DNA of 64,000 nucleotides, from NCBI RefSeq assembly GCF_002217435.1, contig NZ_MUHF01000003.1, positions 62,001 to 126,000 of the forward strand, in the 5' to 3' direction. A program made the translations under genes and the position numbers. This DNA comes from Flavobacterium reichenbachii (GTDB lineage Bacteria > Bacteroidota > Bacteroidia > Flavobacteriales > Flavobacteriaceae). Every line of letters begins with the position of its first letter. The first letter of the stretch is position 1. Of this stretch, positions 57,701-64,000 are shown one piece after another. Below the pieces are notes generated by a model. It was given only the letters and a program-made list of their open reading frames with translations, had not been told where the DNA came from and did no database searches.

Positions 57701-60700
57701 TTGGCTTTTGAAGCAGTTGATTATCATATGGTTATTGATGTTCTTTCAGCATATTTGGTCGGTAATAATGAAAACATTACAACCGGTAATATTCGGAAGC
57801 CGGCTCTTGATTTTCGATTAAAAGATATTGAAGAAAAGGAATATGCTGATAGTGTGTTAGAACAAAAGGATTTTCAATCTCTAATTCGATTATGGATAAA
57901 TGGTGTTGCTGTTGATTGGAATACTCTTTATGATAACAATTTCACTCCAACAAAAATTAGTTTGCCGACTTATCCTTTTGAAAAGAAATATTTCTGGGTA
58001 AGCACCTCAGATAATGGTATTGCAAATCAAACATATGCAGAAAAACTTCATCCTTTAGTGCATCAAAATGAATCTACTTTAATAAAGCAGCATTTTACAA
58101 GTACCTATTTTGGTGATGAACCATTTTTAAGAGATCATCAGGTTAATGGAGAAAAAATGCTTCCGGGAGTAGCTTATTTAGAATTGGCAAGAGCGGCAGG
58201 AGCATTATCTCTAGATAAAAAAATAACAGGACTCAGAGATGTTACATGGTTGACTCCCATAAGTGTAAAAGGGGTATCTGAAAAGATAGGTATTACTATT
58301 CTAGAGAAAAATGACGTCATTGGTTATGAAATTTATAGTGAATCTGAAGGAAACTTAAAAATACATAGTCGAGGAAAATTCCAAACAAAAAATGAGGGTT
58401 CAAAGAAGAAATTTGACCTTACATCTTTAAGAGGAAAGCTCACGAATAATCGCGATCAGGAGGATTGTTATCTTCATTTCAAAAAATTAGGACTCGATTA
58501 CGGCGAAACCTTTCAGGGAATAAAAAAGTTGTATTACAGCGATTCTGAAGCTTTATCACAAATTATACTTCCAAAGACAGAAGAAGGTTATTTATTACCT
58601 CCCGGAATAATGGATTCAGCACTTCAAACGTGTGCAGGATTTAGTTTCTTAAATAACATGCAAGGTCAGGAATTGCCGTTTAGCGTTAAAGAGGTTAACA
58701 TATTTGATTCCCTTCAAGGAGAATTGTGGTGTTATGTTGAGAAATCACAAAATAAAAATAACAAAGTTTCTTCTTATCAAATCCATCTCTTAAACAGCGA
58801 AGGAGAAGAAGTACTGAACTTTGTTGATTTTACAGCATTACCAATAAAACAGTTACAACAATCAATTCTGGAGAGCTCTGCAAAAGTTCAATTATATCAC
58901 TCTGTTTGGAAGTCAGGGATTGAAAGTAAAAGGCAAAATGAATGCAAAACTATTGTTTTACTCAATGAAGGTAGTTTATTACTGGCGGAAAAATTACAAG
59001 AAGAATTAGAGATTGAGGTGATGTTATTTTCTTCTGCTAATGAGATTGAAAAATGGTGGGAAATAAGCACTATGATTAAGAAATACAATAATCAGGGAAG
59101 CATTCAATTGTTACTTGTGTATCAAAACAGTGATTATTTACAGGTTGATTTTCTGAGTGGATTATTAAAAACTGCCAAATTGGAGTTTCCAAAAATAAAC
59201 GGAAAATTATTAGGTTTAGATTCCATAACTATTCGGGATTTGGACCAAATAACAGGATATATTGAAGCTGAAATTGGCAGAGATGAAGATGAAGTAAGAT
59301 ATGTAAACGGAGTACGAGAAGTAAAACAGACAGAATCTTTTTTATCAATAGAATCTGGTAAAGAATGCAGAATAGAAAAAGATGGAGTTTATATAATTAC
59401 GGGGGGATTTGGCGGACTTGGTCAGATCATGGCAGAATATATTACTAAAACAGAAGATGTACGTTTAGTGATTCTTGGAAAATCTAAGCTGGATGCAAAC
59501 CGTAAGGTTCTGTTAGAGAAATGGAATAATGCCAGCTACTATAATTGTGATCTCAACAATAGGGAAGATGTTTTTAAATGCATCGGGGAAATTAAGCAAA
59601 CTATTGGTGCGATAAAAGGATTGATTCATTGCGCTGGGACAACTCAGGATAGCTTAATAGTAAATAAAACAAAAGAAGAAATTGCAACTGTTTTTGCTCC
59701 TAAAATAAATGGAGTAAAATTCTTAGATGAAGCTACACAATATGAAGCATTAGATTTTATGGTGCTGTTTTCGTCCATAACTGCTGTAATTGGAAGTGCA
59801 GGTCAGGGATGTTACAGTGCTGCCAATGCTTATCTGAATAGTTTTGCAAGACATAGAAATGAACTGGCAGCAAAAGATAAAAGGAATGGGCATACGATTA
59901 GTATTGACTGGCCATTATGGGAAGATGGCGGAATAAAAATGGCAGATCAAAACAAGGTTTTTCTGAAAAAGAAATGGGGTATGGAGCCTCTTCCAGCTCA
60001 GGAAGGTGTGATTGTTTTTGAAAAATTATTAACATGCGATCTTGATTATTGCATCATAACTTTTGGTGAATCTCAAAAAATAGAAAAAGCACTAATTTCT
60101 AATCAGACTGAAAATCAAATTATTCAAGTAGTCCAAGAGGCAAAACATTCAGTAAAAGAAATCCAAAAAATTCTCAAAGAAATTTGTGGTTCACTTTTGA
60201 AAATCGAAGAAAAAGATATCGATATAGATGTTGATTTTACAGAATACGGGGTAGATTCAATCATGATGATGAGTATTCTTAATGCTCTCGAAGAACGTTT
60301 TAAGACTGTTATGGAACCAACTATTATTGTGAATTATCCTACTATTGAATTACTAGCTGATTTTTTAGAATCAGAGAACATAAAAAAACCGTTAGTTGAT
60401 CTTGTTTCTCAAGAAATGATAAAAGAATCATTTTTAGAAAAGGCAGATTTTCCAGATATCAAAAAAAGTACTGAAGAAACTAAAAAAATCATAACAGAAG
60501 AATCCTCTGAAAATGAAAAAAAAATAGCCATTATAGGAATGGCTTGTCATTTACCCGGATCAGACAATATCAAAGAATTTTGGGACAATCTTAAAGCAGG
60601 AAAAGAGCTTATCTCAAACACACCTAAAGAACGTTGGGATATGAGTGATTATTTTTCTGAACAAGAAGAACTAGATAAAACCTACACAGATAAAGGAGGT

Positions 60701-62998
60701 TTTATAAATAATCCAGGATTATTTGACGCTGTATATTTTAAGATAAGTGATGATGAAGCACTTTCAATGGATCCGCAACAAAGACTTACCCTAGAACTGA
60801 CACGTCAGTTAATAGCAAATTGCGGCTACAATAAAAAAGAAATAGCTAATTCTAATACGGGTGTTTATGTTGGAGCAAAAGACAATAATTATGTACGTAA
60901 TAATTACCATTTACTTCCCAAAGGAACGCATCAAAATGTAATTGTGAACAATATCAGTAATATGATTGCTGCAAGAGTTTCTGATTTTTATAATTTCAAA
61001 GGAGCAAGTATGGTCATTGATACCGCTTGTTCAAGCTCACTTGTTGCTATTCATCATGCTTGCGAAGATATTTTAAATGGAAAAATTGAAATGGCAATTG
61101 CAGGAGGTATATCGATACTTGTTGATGCCTTTGGGCATATTGCGTTTAGCCAGGCAAAAGTGTTATCCAGAGATGGACATAGTTATGTATTTGATGAACG
61201 GGCAGAAGGATTTGTTTTAGGCGAAGGAGGAGGATTGGTTATGCTGAAAGGATATGAGCAAGCCAAAAGGGATGGAGACAATATACTGGGTGCCATTATA
61301 GGCTCAGCAATAAATAATGATGGGAAAACAATGGGATTAACAGTACCCAATAAAGAGGGGCAGAAGGAAGTAATTCAAAAAGCATTAGACAAAACATCTA
61401 TCTCTCCTGAAAATATTTCCTATTATGAAGCGCATGGCACAGGAACACTTTTGGGTGATCCGATCGAGGTGAAGGCGGCAACGGAAATTTATCAGCAATA
61501 CTCATCACAGAAAGAATTCTGTGCTCTTGGATCAGTAAAAAGTAATCTAGGACATAATATGACTGCTGCGGGAGTAACCGGTCTGATTAAGATTTTACTT
61601 CAAATGCAATATGATCAGATCGTACCCACAATAAACTGTGAAAACCCACATCCAAGATTTAAGTTTAGTCAGTCGCCTTTTTATCCTAATACAAGTTTAA
61701 AAGATTGGAATGTAGAACATAAAATTGCTGCTATTTCAAGTTTTGGTTTTGGAGGAACAAACTGTCATTTGATTATTGAAAATAATAAGAATAAAACTGA
61801 ATCTCTGCGAAAACCATTAGTAGTTGAACGACTTTCAAATAAATCATATTGGCTTGGTGAAGAAATAAGGGAAATAACTAATAAAGAGCCATTAGTAAAT
61901 TCGCTAAGTGAGGTATTTTCATATCAGGAAGCTTATTTGAAAGATCATTTAATAAATGGCAATCGAGTACTCTTAGGAACAACTTTTTTAGGATTGGTAA
62001 CTAATCTGTTATTTACAAAGTCGGAAAAGGCGCTTGTTTTATCTCGCATTTTATTTAAAAATCAAGTTATTTTAAATAGTAATGAGCAAATTAAAATTGC
62101 GGTCAGTTTAGCAAATGATACGTTTAGTGTTTCAAGTGAAAGTACAGATACAGATTCTATAATTGATATTGCTGAAGGAAAACTAGAAGAAAATCTTCTA
62201 ATAATGCCTCTCAATTGCCTTTCTGAAATTAAGATACTAAAGGAAAATGCAGCTTTGACCTTAGAGAAAGAAGCTTTTTATCAAAAAGATCTGGAAAAAG
62301 GAATTATGCAAGGAGAAAGCCTGCGGGTTATTGAAAAAATTTTTATTGGAGAAAATAAGAGTCTGGCTGAACTAAGACTTCCAGAACAGGAGGGAATTCA
62401 TGAGTATAAGCTAATTGATCCAGTGCTATTAAATGGCGGATTGGTAACAGCACTGGCATTGATTAAAGATATGGATACTGCTTTTCTTCCATTAATGATA
62501 AAGGAATTGAAAATATATGAAAAAATACCTAAACAATGTTTCGTGATTGGAGAAATTGTAAAAACGAACAGGGAAATTATTGAGGCTGATTTTAAATTTT
62601 ACTCACTTAAAGGAGATGTTATTGGAGAGGTTACTGGTTTTGTGTGTAAGAGAACAATTTTTACAGATTCAGAAATTACCAAATTATCAGAACATAGTGA
62701 AGAAATTAAGAAAGAACAGGCCGAGTTGTTTTTAAGAAGAGTACTGCAAACGAGCAGTTCCAAAGATATTTCGAGAATATCATCCGAAAAGAATTTCATG
62801 GATATGGGAATAGATTCTTCTGAACTAATTGCATTAGTTAAAATTATGGAAGAAGAGCTGGGTGCAGAATTATATCCAACATTGTTCTTTGAATATCAGA
62901 ATTTAAAAGAACTATCTGAATATCTCGAGGAAGAATATCCAAATCGATTCTCTTCTAAAATAGTACATGAAAAAATTATCAACCATCAATTAAGATAA
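48212..62998 (+). CDS. Trans-AT polyketide synthase 2: rest of module 3, modules 4-6
   Basis: A 4928-residue megasynthase. Order: DH (His20, Asp179), KR (Tyr616), cMT (GAGTGG about 904), ACP (Ser1149); KS4 (Cys1401), degenerate DH (His1858, Asp2013), KR (Tyr2413), ACP (Ser2570); KS5 (Cys2838), DH (His3309, Asp3468), KR (Tyr3868), ACP (Ser4016); KS6 (Cys4273), unusual DH-like domain (His4579, Asp4736), ACP (Ser4869). No AT, ER or thioesterase. It begins inside a DH domain, so it must pair with protein 1 to complete module 3. It ends after an ACP and is followed 4 bp later by the next PKS gene. Base composition is like that of its neighbours, so there is no sign of very recent import. Confidence 0.95.
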   Translation: MKIRKFKSIFSGDEYFFTDHEVNSMKVLPGAAYLELARAAGEICSDEKITSIHNVNWIDMLESKTNATKVETRIFENKGVLSYEIYDVTQEKERIVTSGYFGTAKLKEVSPFNIDSIKKRLENFKSGKDCYNHFKKIGILYGAQLKGIQELYYSDHESLARIELHTAANSLVLTPEIIDNAFQACVGFNFSEEKGIEVPYSVGTVEIHENLDTEIWAYIKKDNQKANINSYTIQVLNGKGELLVSLKDFVTLPIQKEIDKKETAIIYHPVWSRLPIIHKPIKNLKSALLITGKGAKDENFLHQLQLILSLQSTQSTILEEVPDIILDDTDIFLLNGLFSTGDKNSFLGAEIIVFEQIKKIQAAYGNKSVRLTVLTLKTVQVFNQDSCEIYGGGIAGLIGSFAKEQTNCQVRLIDLSSLELKSGDIEKINNFPYDYNGEIIAFRENFFYQQKLYPITLNTSDNSKLKQDGVYVLLGGSGGIGQVTSRYLMQKYNARIVWLGRSPLTSEIQLAQKQSAVNGIEPLYICCDANDAVSMKNAYQQVKLNYDQINGLFHLAIVLHDRLLTNMTSSDFEKSYFPKSLGSHNFIESFQDKNLDFICFYSSVQSQWSAKGQANYASGCSYKDSLSRFINQNTKIPCYTINWGYWGETGIVSSQNYRESMAALGIGSITASKGMKVLEETLKQNLNQIIAVELSDQIKYPMYNLVQKEAMTSITVETELDVQLTDIKLYDYSEGVEEAFRQICVKIVYQKLLEFGIGNGTKVNTLVEELDIQPKYRRLLTELLRELCAENYILIANDEITITEKAQQEINLFNFDKALSTFVINNSQYNSYANLLKICMASFNEILLGFKNATDIIFPFGSMELVSDVYNSGDQSDYFNQILSESVTDGIGKLKTSHKIRILEIGAGTGGTSQFMFEKLKSCQQQIEYVYTDVSQSFLLHAEQNFKGDAPYLKTQIFNIEKSPEQQGFELGSFDVVIGSNVVHATKNIASTLKNIKQVLKKDGVLILNELAKTELFSTLTFGLLDGWWNYNDDEIRLEGSPGLSSENWKTVFKELGFNKIQSNSCTAHLPQQIITCVSDGNITFDLNIVDKTLPQLSKVNNTITVELDQEKYKLKVTTYLRKIFSKILKLEESRIGLNTPFAALGVDSILIGTLSKELSNELGEVSATNFFEYGNINELAVYFLENHIEYFRENEASEQPQKKIIESSEEKPFSKVQEKKEEEVQALNNNEPIAIIGISGKYPKADSIEEFWENLKSGKDCITEIPTERWNNENYYDTEKGKDGTINSNYGGFLTGIDQFDPLFFNISPLDAERMDPQERLFLQTAWESIEDAGYAVEKLAEKKTGVYVGVMYEEYQLFGAEESLKGNPLVLGGSASSIANRVSYYCNFRGPSMAVDTMCSSSLTAIHLACNDLKLGHTQVAIAGGVNITVHPNKYLMLSRGAFLSNRGKCESFGIKGEGFIPGEGVGAIVLKKLSDALLDGDRIYAVIKGSSVNHGGKANGYTVPKPTAQADVISSAIKNSGVDPNDISYIEAHGTGTSLGDPVEIAGLEKAFGTAKKQFCSIGSVKSNIGHSESAAGIAGVTKIILQLKHNLLVPSLHSTELNPNINFQKSPFKVQQKLEQWNKIDDKARLAGISSFGAGGSNAHLIIEEFTAQPARVETSKENLILISAKDTERLRELAYKLQKFVEYSEDVSLDDIAYTLQVGRTVMNERLAFVVADKAQLIQKIEDYIAGDKTNLMLGNYASSGIDLLIDNEAGKTFVDTIIKNNEIRTLGQLWINGVTIDWSLLYNYQKPNKISLPTYPFSKEKYWFQSLKMNVSLATNTKHLLLHENTSTLYKLGFTTHFTGKEQVIEDHIVRKKKILSGVAYLEMCREAGARVAQEKISVIKNVAWLRPVDIDDIAVAVHTNLFPLENGLSFSIYSTEDIEHCTGLLTYDIPEIKENFNLSKIKSRLNQTKKGSDCYDFFKSLQLEHGPSFQGIQELHFNKNEALSKITLPLNGQYVLQPGIMDSALQTCAAFSFNKENISLFLPFSLKEISIHAELKETVWCYAIKNETENEDRISSYTLFILNESGEVLVSMKDFVTLPIVNNDEQEQTLFYTNVWKNVPLIQNSNLEINKNSSLIILGEDSEFEKKISEYFTEEIFNFQEPNEYETFFRLLNLIQKKNKSKIPVHLILLFDVANEIKFSFLTGLLRTAKIENINLDFRIISLTGIKNRSAEHVCNIIHEECSQEALEVRYENDLRTVKVLKPIHLQSDNYINQIKEEGLYVIAGGSGGIGRIIATEISKTKKTKIILLGRRNEIGDLPDCISDSAKISYLQCDIENSIQVQNCIEKIKKDFGAINGIIHSAGIIRDSFLNDKTKEEAQIVLNVKIQGVKNLDEATKSEKLDFMLLFSSIASITGNAGQGDYAASNAYLDAFSLYRNEMRDNGERYGKTISINWPLWEEGGMQLPDSIKKEVKKSWGIVSLGNNKGIAALHKILNTDFNQVIVYYGIKDIIEKRLYTTPRNTDIKVRNSSKNVNFETWRDNDLNSKIENSILAIISKLIKLDPDKIKKEEEFGTYGFDSVSLTKFANELSQLYKLEITPTVFFNSSTVLDLTVHLIENYGIEIGLTYEIEKSNETVSNQFSEDNKKTNEKRSGLILAETPRFTKSKIIEFEHQQEDPIAIVGISGRFPGTKNLEDFWNSIKENKDLITEIPVERWDWKAIYGDSSKEKNKTKAKWGGFIEEIGTFDPLYFNISPAEAELMDPQQRITLQAVYNALEDAGIPASKIKGTNTGVYIGCSSSDYKTLIAKNTDISNSTLATTGNSQSVLVNRISYLLDLHGPSEPIDTACSSSLIAIHRAIENIHNGDCEMAIAGGVNALLTPELTLSFSQAGVLSEDGRCKTFDEKANGYVRGEGVGIVILKKLSKAKLDGDPIYGLIKGSAVNHGGKANTMTSPNSNAQKELLLKAYRTAKIDPRDVGYIEAHGTGTHLGDPVECEGLKLAFKQLYKDNGLPLPSEPHCGLGSVKTNVGHLEAAAGIVGLIKLLFAIKNETIPGNVHLEVPNPYLNFTDTPFYLQKETTKWERRQGKPRIAGISSFGAGGSNAHIVIEEYIPEKVVHIKEEKGPFLILLSAKNLSRLKERVKDLLNYFEEKPNLSLQNVAYTLQVGREHMDERLAFEAVDYHMVIDVLSAYLVGNNENITTGNIRKPALDFRLKDIEEKEYADSVLEQKDFQSLIRLWINGVAVDWNTLYDNNFTPTKISLPTYPFEKKYFWVSTSDNGIANQTYAEKLHPLVHQNESTLIKQHFTSTYFGDEPFLRDHQVNGEKMLPGVAYLELARAAGALSLDKKITGLRDVTWLTPISVKGVSEKIGITILEKNDVIGYEIYSESEGNLKIHSRGKFQTKNEGSKKKFDLTSLRGKLTNNRDQEDCYLHFKKLGLDYGETFQGIKKLYYSDSEALSQIILPKTEEGYLLPPGIMDSALQTCAGFSFLNNMQGQELPFSVKEVNIFDSLQGELWCYVEKSQNKNNKVSSYQIHLLNSEGEEVLNFVDFTALPIKQLQQSILESSAKVQLYHSVWKSGIESKRQNECKTIVLLNEGSLLLAEKLQEELEIEVMLFSSANEIEKWWEISTMIKKYNNQGSIQLLLVYQNSDYLQVDFLSGLLKTAKLEFPKINGKLLGLDSITIRDLDQITGYIEAEIGRDEDEVRYVNGVREVKQTESFLSIESGKECRIEKDGVYIITGGFGGLGQIMAEYITKTEDVRLVILGKSKLDANRKVLLEKWNNASYYNCDLNNREDVFKCIGEIKQTIGAIKGLIHCAGTTQDSLIVNKTKEEIATVFAPKINGVKFLDEATQYEALDFMVLFSSITAVIGSAGQGCYSAANAYLNSFARHRNELAAKDKRNGHTISIDWPLWEDGGIKMADQNKVFLKKKWGMEPLPAQEGVIVFEKLLTCDLDYCIITFGESQKIEKALISNQTENQIIQVVQEAKHSVKEIQKILKEICGSLLKIEEKDIDIDVDFTEYGVDSIMMMSILNALEERFKTVMEPTIIVNYPTIELLADFLESENIKKPLVDLVSQEMIKESFLEKADFPDIKKSTEETKKIITEESSENEKKIAIIGMACHLPGSDNIKEFWDNLKAGKELISNTPKERWDMSDYFSEQEELDKTYTDKGGFINNPGLFDAVYFKISDDEALSMDPQQRLTLELTRQLIANCGYNKKEIANSNTGVYVGAKDNNYVRNNYHLLPKGTHQNVIVNNISNMIAARVSDFYNFKGASMVIDTACSSSLVAIHHACEDILNGKIEMAIAGGISILVDAFGHIAFSQAKVLSRDGHSYVFDERAEGFVLGEGGGLVMLKGYEQAKRDGDNILGAIIGSAINNDGKTMGLTVPNKEGQKEVIQKALDKTSISPENISYYEAHGTGTLLGDPIEVKAATEIYQQYSSQKEFCALGSVKSNLGHNMTAAGVTGLIKILLQMQYDQIVPTINCENPHPRFKFSQSPFYPNTSLKDWNVEHKIAAISSFGFGGTNCHLIIENNKNKTESLRKPLVVERLSNKSYWLGEEIREITNKEPLVNSLSEVFSYQEAYLKDHLINGNRVLLGTTFLGLVTNLLFTKSEKALVLSRILFKNQVILNSNEQIKIAVSLANDTFSVSSESTDTDSIIDIAEGKLEENLLIMPLNCLSEIKILKENAALTLEKEAFYQKDLEKGIMQGESLRVIEKIFIGENKSLAELRLPEQEGIHEYKLIDPVLLNGGLVTALALIKDMDTAFLPLMIKELKIYEKIPKQCFVIGEIVKTNREIIEADFKFYSLKGDVIGEVTGFVCKRTIFTDSEITKLSEHSEEIKKEQAELFLRRVLQTSSSKDISRISSEKNFMDMGIDSSELIALVKIMEEELGAELYPTLFFEYQNLKELSEYLEEEYPNRFSSKIVHEKIINHQLR
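51904..56040 (+). other. PKS module 4: KS-DH(degenerate)-KR-ACP
   Basis: KS4 has DTMCSSS, as KS2. The DH keeps His1858 and DSALQ but the HxxxGxxxxP motif reads HIVRKKKILS: Gly to Lys and Pro to Ser. Dehydration is therefore doubtful, leaving a beta-hydroxyl from a canonical KR (YAASN). ACP Ser2570. Confidence 0.8.
56208..60375 (+). other. PKS module 5: KS-DH-KR-ACP
   Basis: KS5 shares YIGCSSSDYKTL and GGVNALLTPEL with KS3. The DH has a full HQVNGEKMLP and DSALQ. KR motif GGFGGLG and YSAAN; the stereochemistry loop TTQD keeps the final Asp. ACP Ser4016. Predicted product: an alpha,beta-alkene. Confidence 0.82.
60515..62950 (+). other. PKS module 6: KS - unusual DH-like - ACP
   Basis: KS6 keeps DTACSSS, EAHGTGT and GHNMTAA but differs from the others by NNDG instead of NHGG and by a very short post-KS linker without LPTYPF. 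The DH-like domain reads HLINGNRVLL (Pro lost), and the second motif is DPVLLN without the Gln/His. With no KR in the module it may be a double-bond-shifting or cyclising domain, or inactive. ACP Ser4869. Confidence 0.75.
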
Positions 62999-63002
62999 AC
63001 GA

Positions 63003-64000
63003 ATGAAACCATTACAATTTGGTAAACATAAAAACAGTATAATTACTCAGGAAATCAGTAATGATATTGCCATCATAGGTGTACATGGGGTATTTCCAGG
63101 AGCTGATAATCCGCAGGAATTCTGGAATAAAATTTATCACAAAGATAACCTGATAAAAGAAATCCCACTAGATCACTTTGATTACAAACCATGGTACAAT
63201 CCTGAAAAAGGAGTAGAGGACATGCTGTATACTAAATGGGGAAGTTTTATTAATAATGTTGACCAGTTTGATGCAGATTTCTTTAATATATCTCGGATAG
63301 AGGCTGAAATGATGGATCCACAATTACGTTATTTAATGCAGGTTCTTTATCACACAATTGAGGATGCCGGAGCTATTAATGTTATTAAAGGAAGTAATAC
63401 CGGACTTTATGTAGGAGTGTGTTTTCATGATTATGGTCAGGAGATAGATAGAATTAATCTAAAAGTAAATCCACATGATGGAACCGGGAATGCTGCAACA
63501 ATGCTGGCCAATAGACCATCTTTTTATTTTGATTTGAAAGGACCCAGTATTGTCATTGACACCGCATGTTCTAGTTCTTTAATCGCAATTCATACAGCAT
63601 GCAAAGCCATACAGAATAAAGAATGTAATCAAGCACTGGTTGCAGGTACCAATTTACTATTGTCTTCTGTACATTATCGTTATTTCTCCAGTATTGGAGC
63701 ATTATCAGCTACAGGCAGATGTCATAGTTTTGATAGCCAGGCAGACGGGTATATTCCAGGAGAGAGCGTGGCAGCCATCATGCTAAAATCGTTGGCTGAA
63801 GCTGAAAAAGATGGTGATTTTATTTATGGTATTATCAAAGGAAGTGCTACTAACCATGGGGGATATACACCATCAATCACAGCACCCAGCGTTGACGGAG
63901 AGACAGATGTTTTGCTAAAAACATGGAGGGATGCCGGAATATCACCAGAATCACTTGGCTATATTGAAGCCCATGGAACAGGAACAAAATTAGGTGACCC
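63003..64000 (+). CDS. Trans-AT polyketide synthase 3 (start only; 3' end beyond window)
   Basis: This frame runs off the window edge (332 codons seen). It starts with a short leader, MKPLQFGKHKNSIITQE, and a ketosynthase: NDIAIIGVHGVFPGAD, active-site DTACSSS (Cys189) and EAHGTGTKLGD at the very end. The segment EAEMMDPQLRYLMQVL and YVGVCFHDYGQEI differ from KS1-KS6, so it belongs to another KS clade and takes a differently processed chain (from module 6). It begins 4 bp after the previous stop, in one operon. Later domains, the release step and the trans-acting AT must lie downstream. Confidence 0.93.
   Translation, partial: MKPLQFGKHKNSIITQEISNDIAIIGVHGVFPGADNPQEFWNKIYHKDNLIKEIPLDHFDYKPWYNPEKGVEDMLYTKWGSFINNVDQFDADFFNISRIEAEMMDPQLRYLMQVLYHTIEDAGAINVIKGSNTGLYVGVCFHDYGQEIDRINLKVNPHDGTGNAATMLANRPSFYFDLKGPSIVIDTACSSSLIAIHTACKAIQNKECNQALVAGTNLLLSSVHYRYFSSIGALSATGRCHSFDSQADGYIPGESVAAIMLKSLAEAEKDGDFIYGIIKGSATNHGGYTPSITAPSVDGETDVLLKTWRDAGISPESLGYIEAHGTGTKLGD

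Overview
The window looks like a chromosomal piece of a Flavobacterium-type bacterium (Bacteroidota). The evidence is low GC, almost no Shine-Dalgarno sequences, promoters of the TTTG / TAnnTTTG type, SusC-like carboxypeptidase-regulatory domains on the TonB receptor, TPR-AraC regulators, and intergenic repeats, including one that resembles the Flavo-1 RNA motif. I saw no rRNA, tRNA, CRISPR array or insertion sequence.

Region 1 (1-12 kb) starts inside a sigma-54 activator. It continues with plus-strand, mostly exported enzymes: two alpha/beta hydrolases, an amidohydrolase, a degenerate metallo-beta-lactamase-fold protein, an alginate-export-type outer-membrane barrel, an NTF2-like protein, a twin-arginine polysaccharide deacetylase and an old yellow enzyme. 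This looks like a catabolic or detoxification locus. Region 2 (11.3-16.4 kb) has a minus-strand hydrolase, a hydrolase / ECF sigma factor / membrane protein operon, and the potassium transporter Kup. Region 3 (16.5-23.5 kb) is a minus-strand metal (probably zinc) acquisition operon: three DUF4625-like lipoproteins, a TonB-dependent receptor, an AztD-like lipoprotein, and a separate His-rich small protein upstream.

Region 4 (23.9-64 kb, continuing past the window) is the notable part. It holds: (a) a minus-strand class I lanthipeptide-like operon with split LanB, a TPR-AraC regulator, an unlisted 49-aa precursor whose core has no cysteine, and an exported prolyl oligopeptidase; (b) a plus-strand radical-SAM RiPP operon with a SPASM maturase, a 46-aa Cys/Ser-rich precursor, an LpxL-like acyltransferase-fold protein with a PqqD-like tail, and an M50 protease with a PqqD-like head; and (c) a trans-AT polyketide synthase of which two complete giant proteins and the start of a third are visible: an MT-GNAT-ACP loading module, six further modules and the next KS.

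The three units appear to be one regulon. A palindrome with consensus TCGATATTTATAAATATCGA (perfect at one site) lies upstream of the lanthipeptide precursor, the radical-SAM operon and the PKS. In all three cases its centre is exactly the same distance from a TAnnTTTG -7 element. Two of the promoters carry a second copy 21 bp further upstream, the half-site geometry typical of AraC-family activators, and the TPR-AraC gene sits inside the locus. The best hypothesis for an undescribed system is a co-regulated RiPP plus trans-AT polyketide locus, possibly making an acylated peptide. The regulon is read directly from sequence; the joint product is inference.
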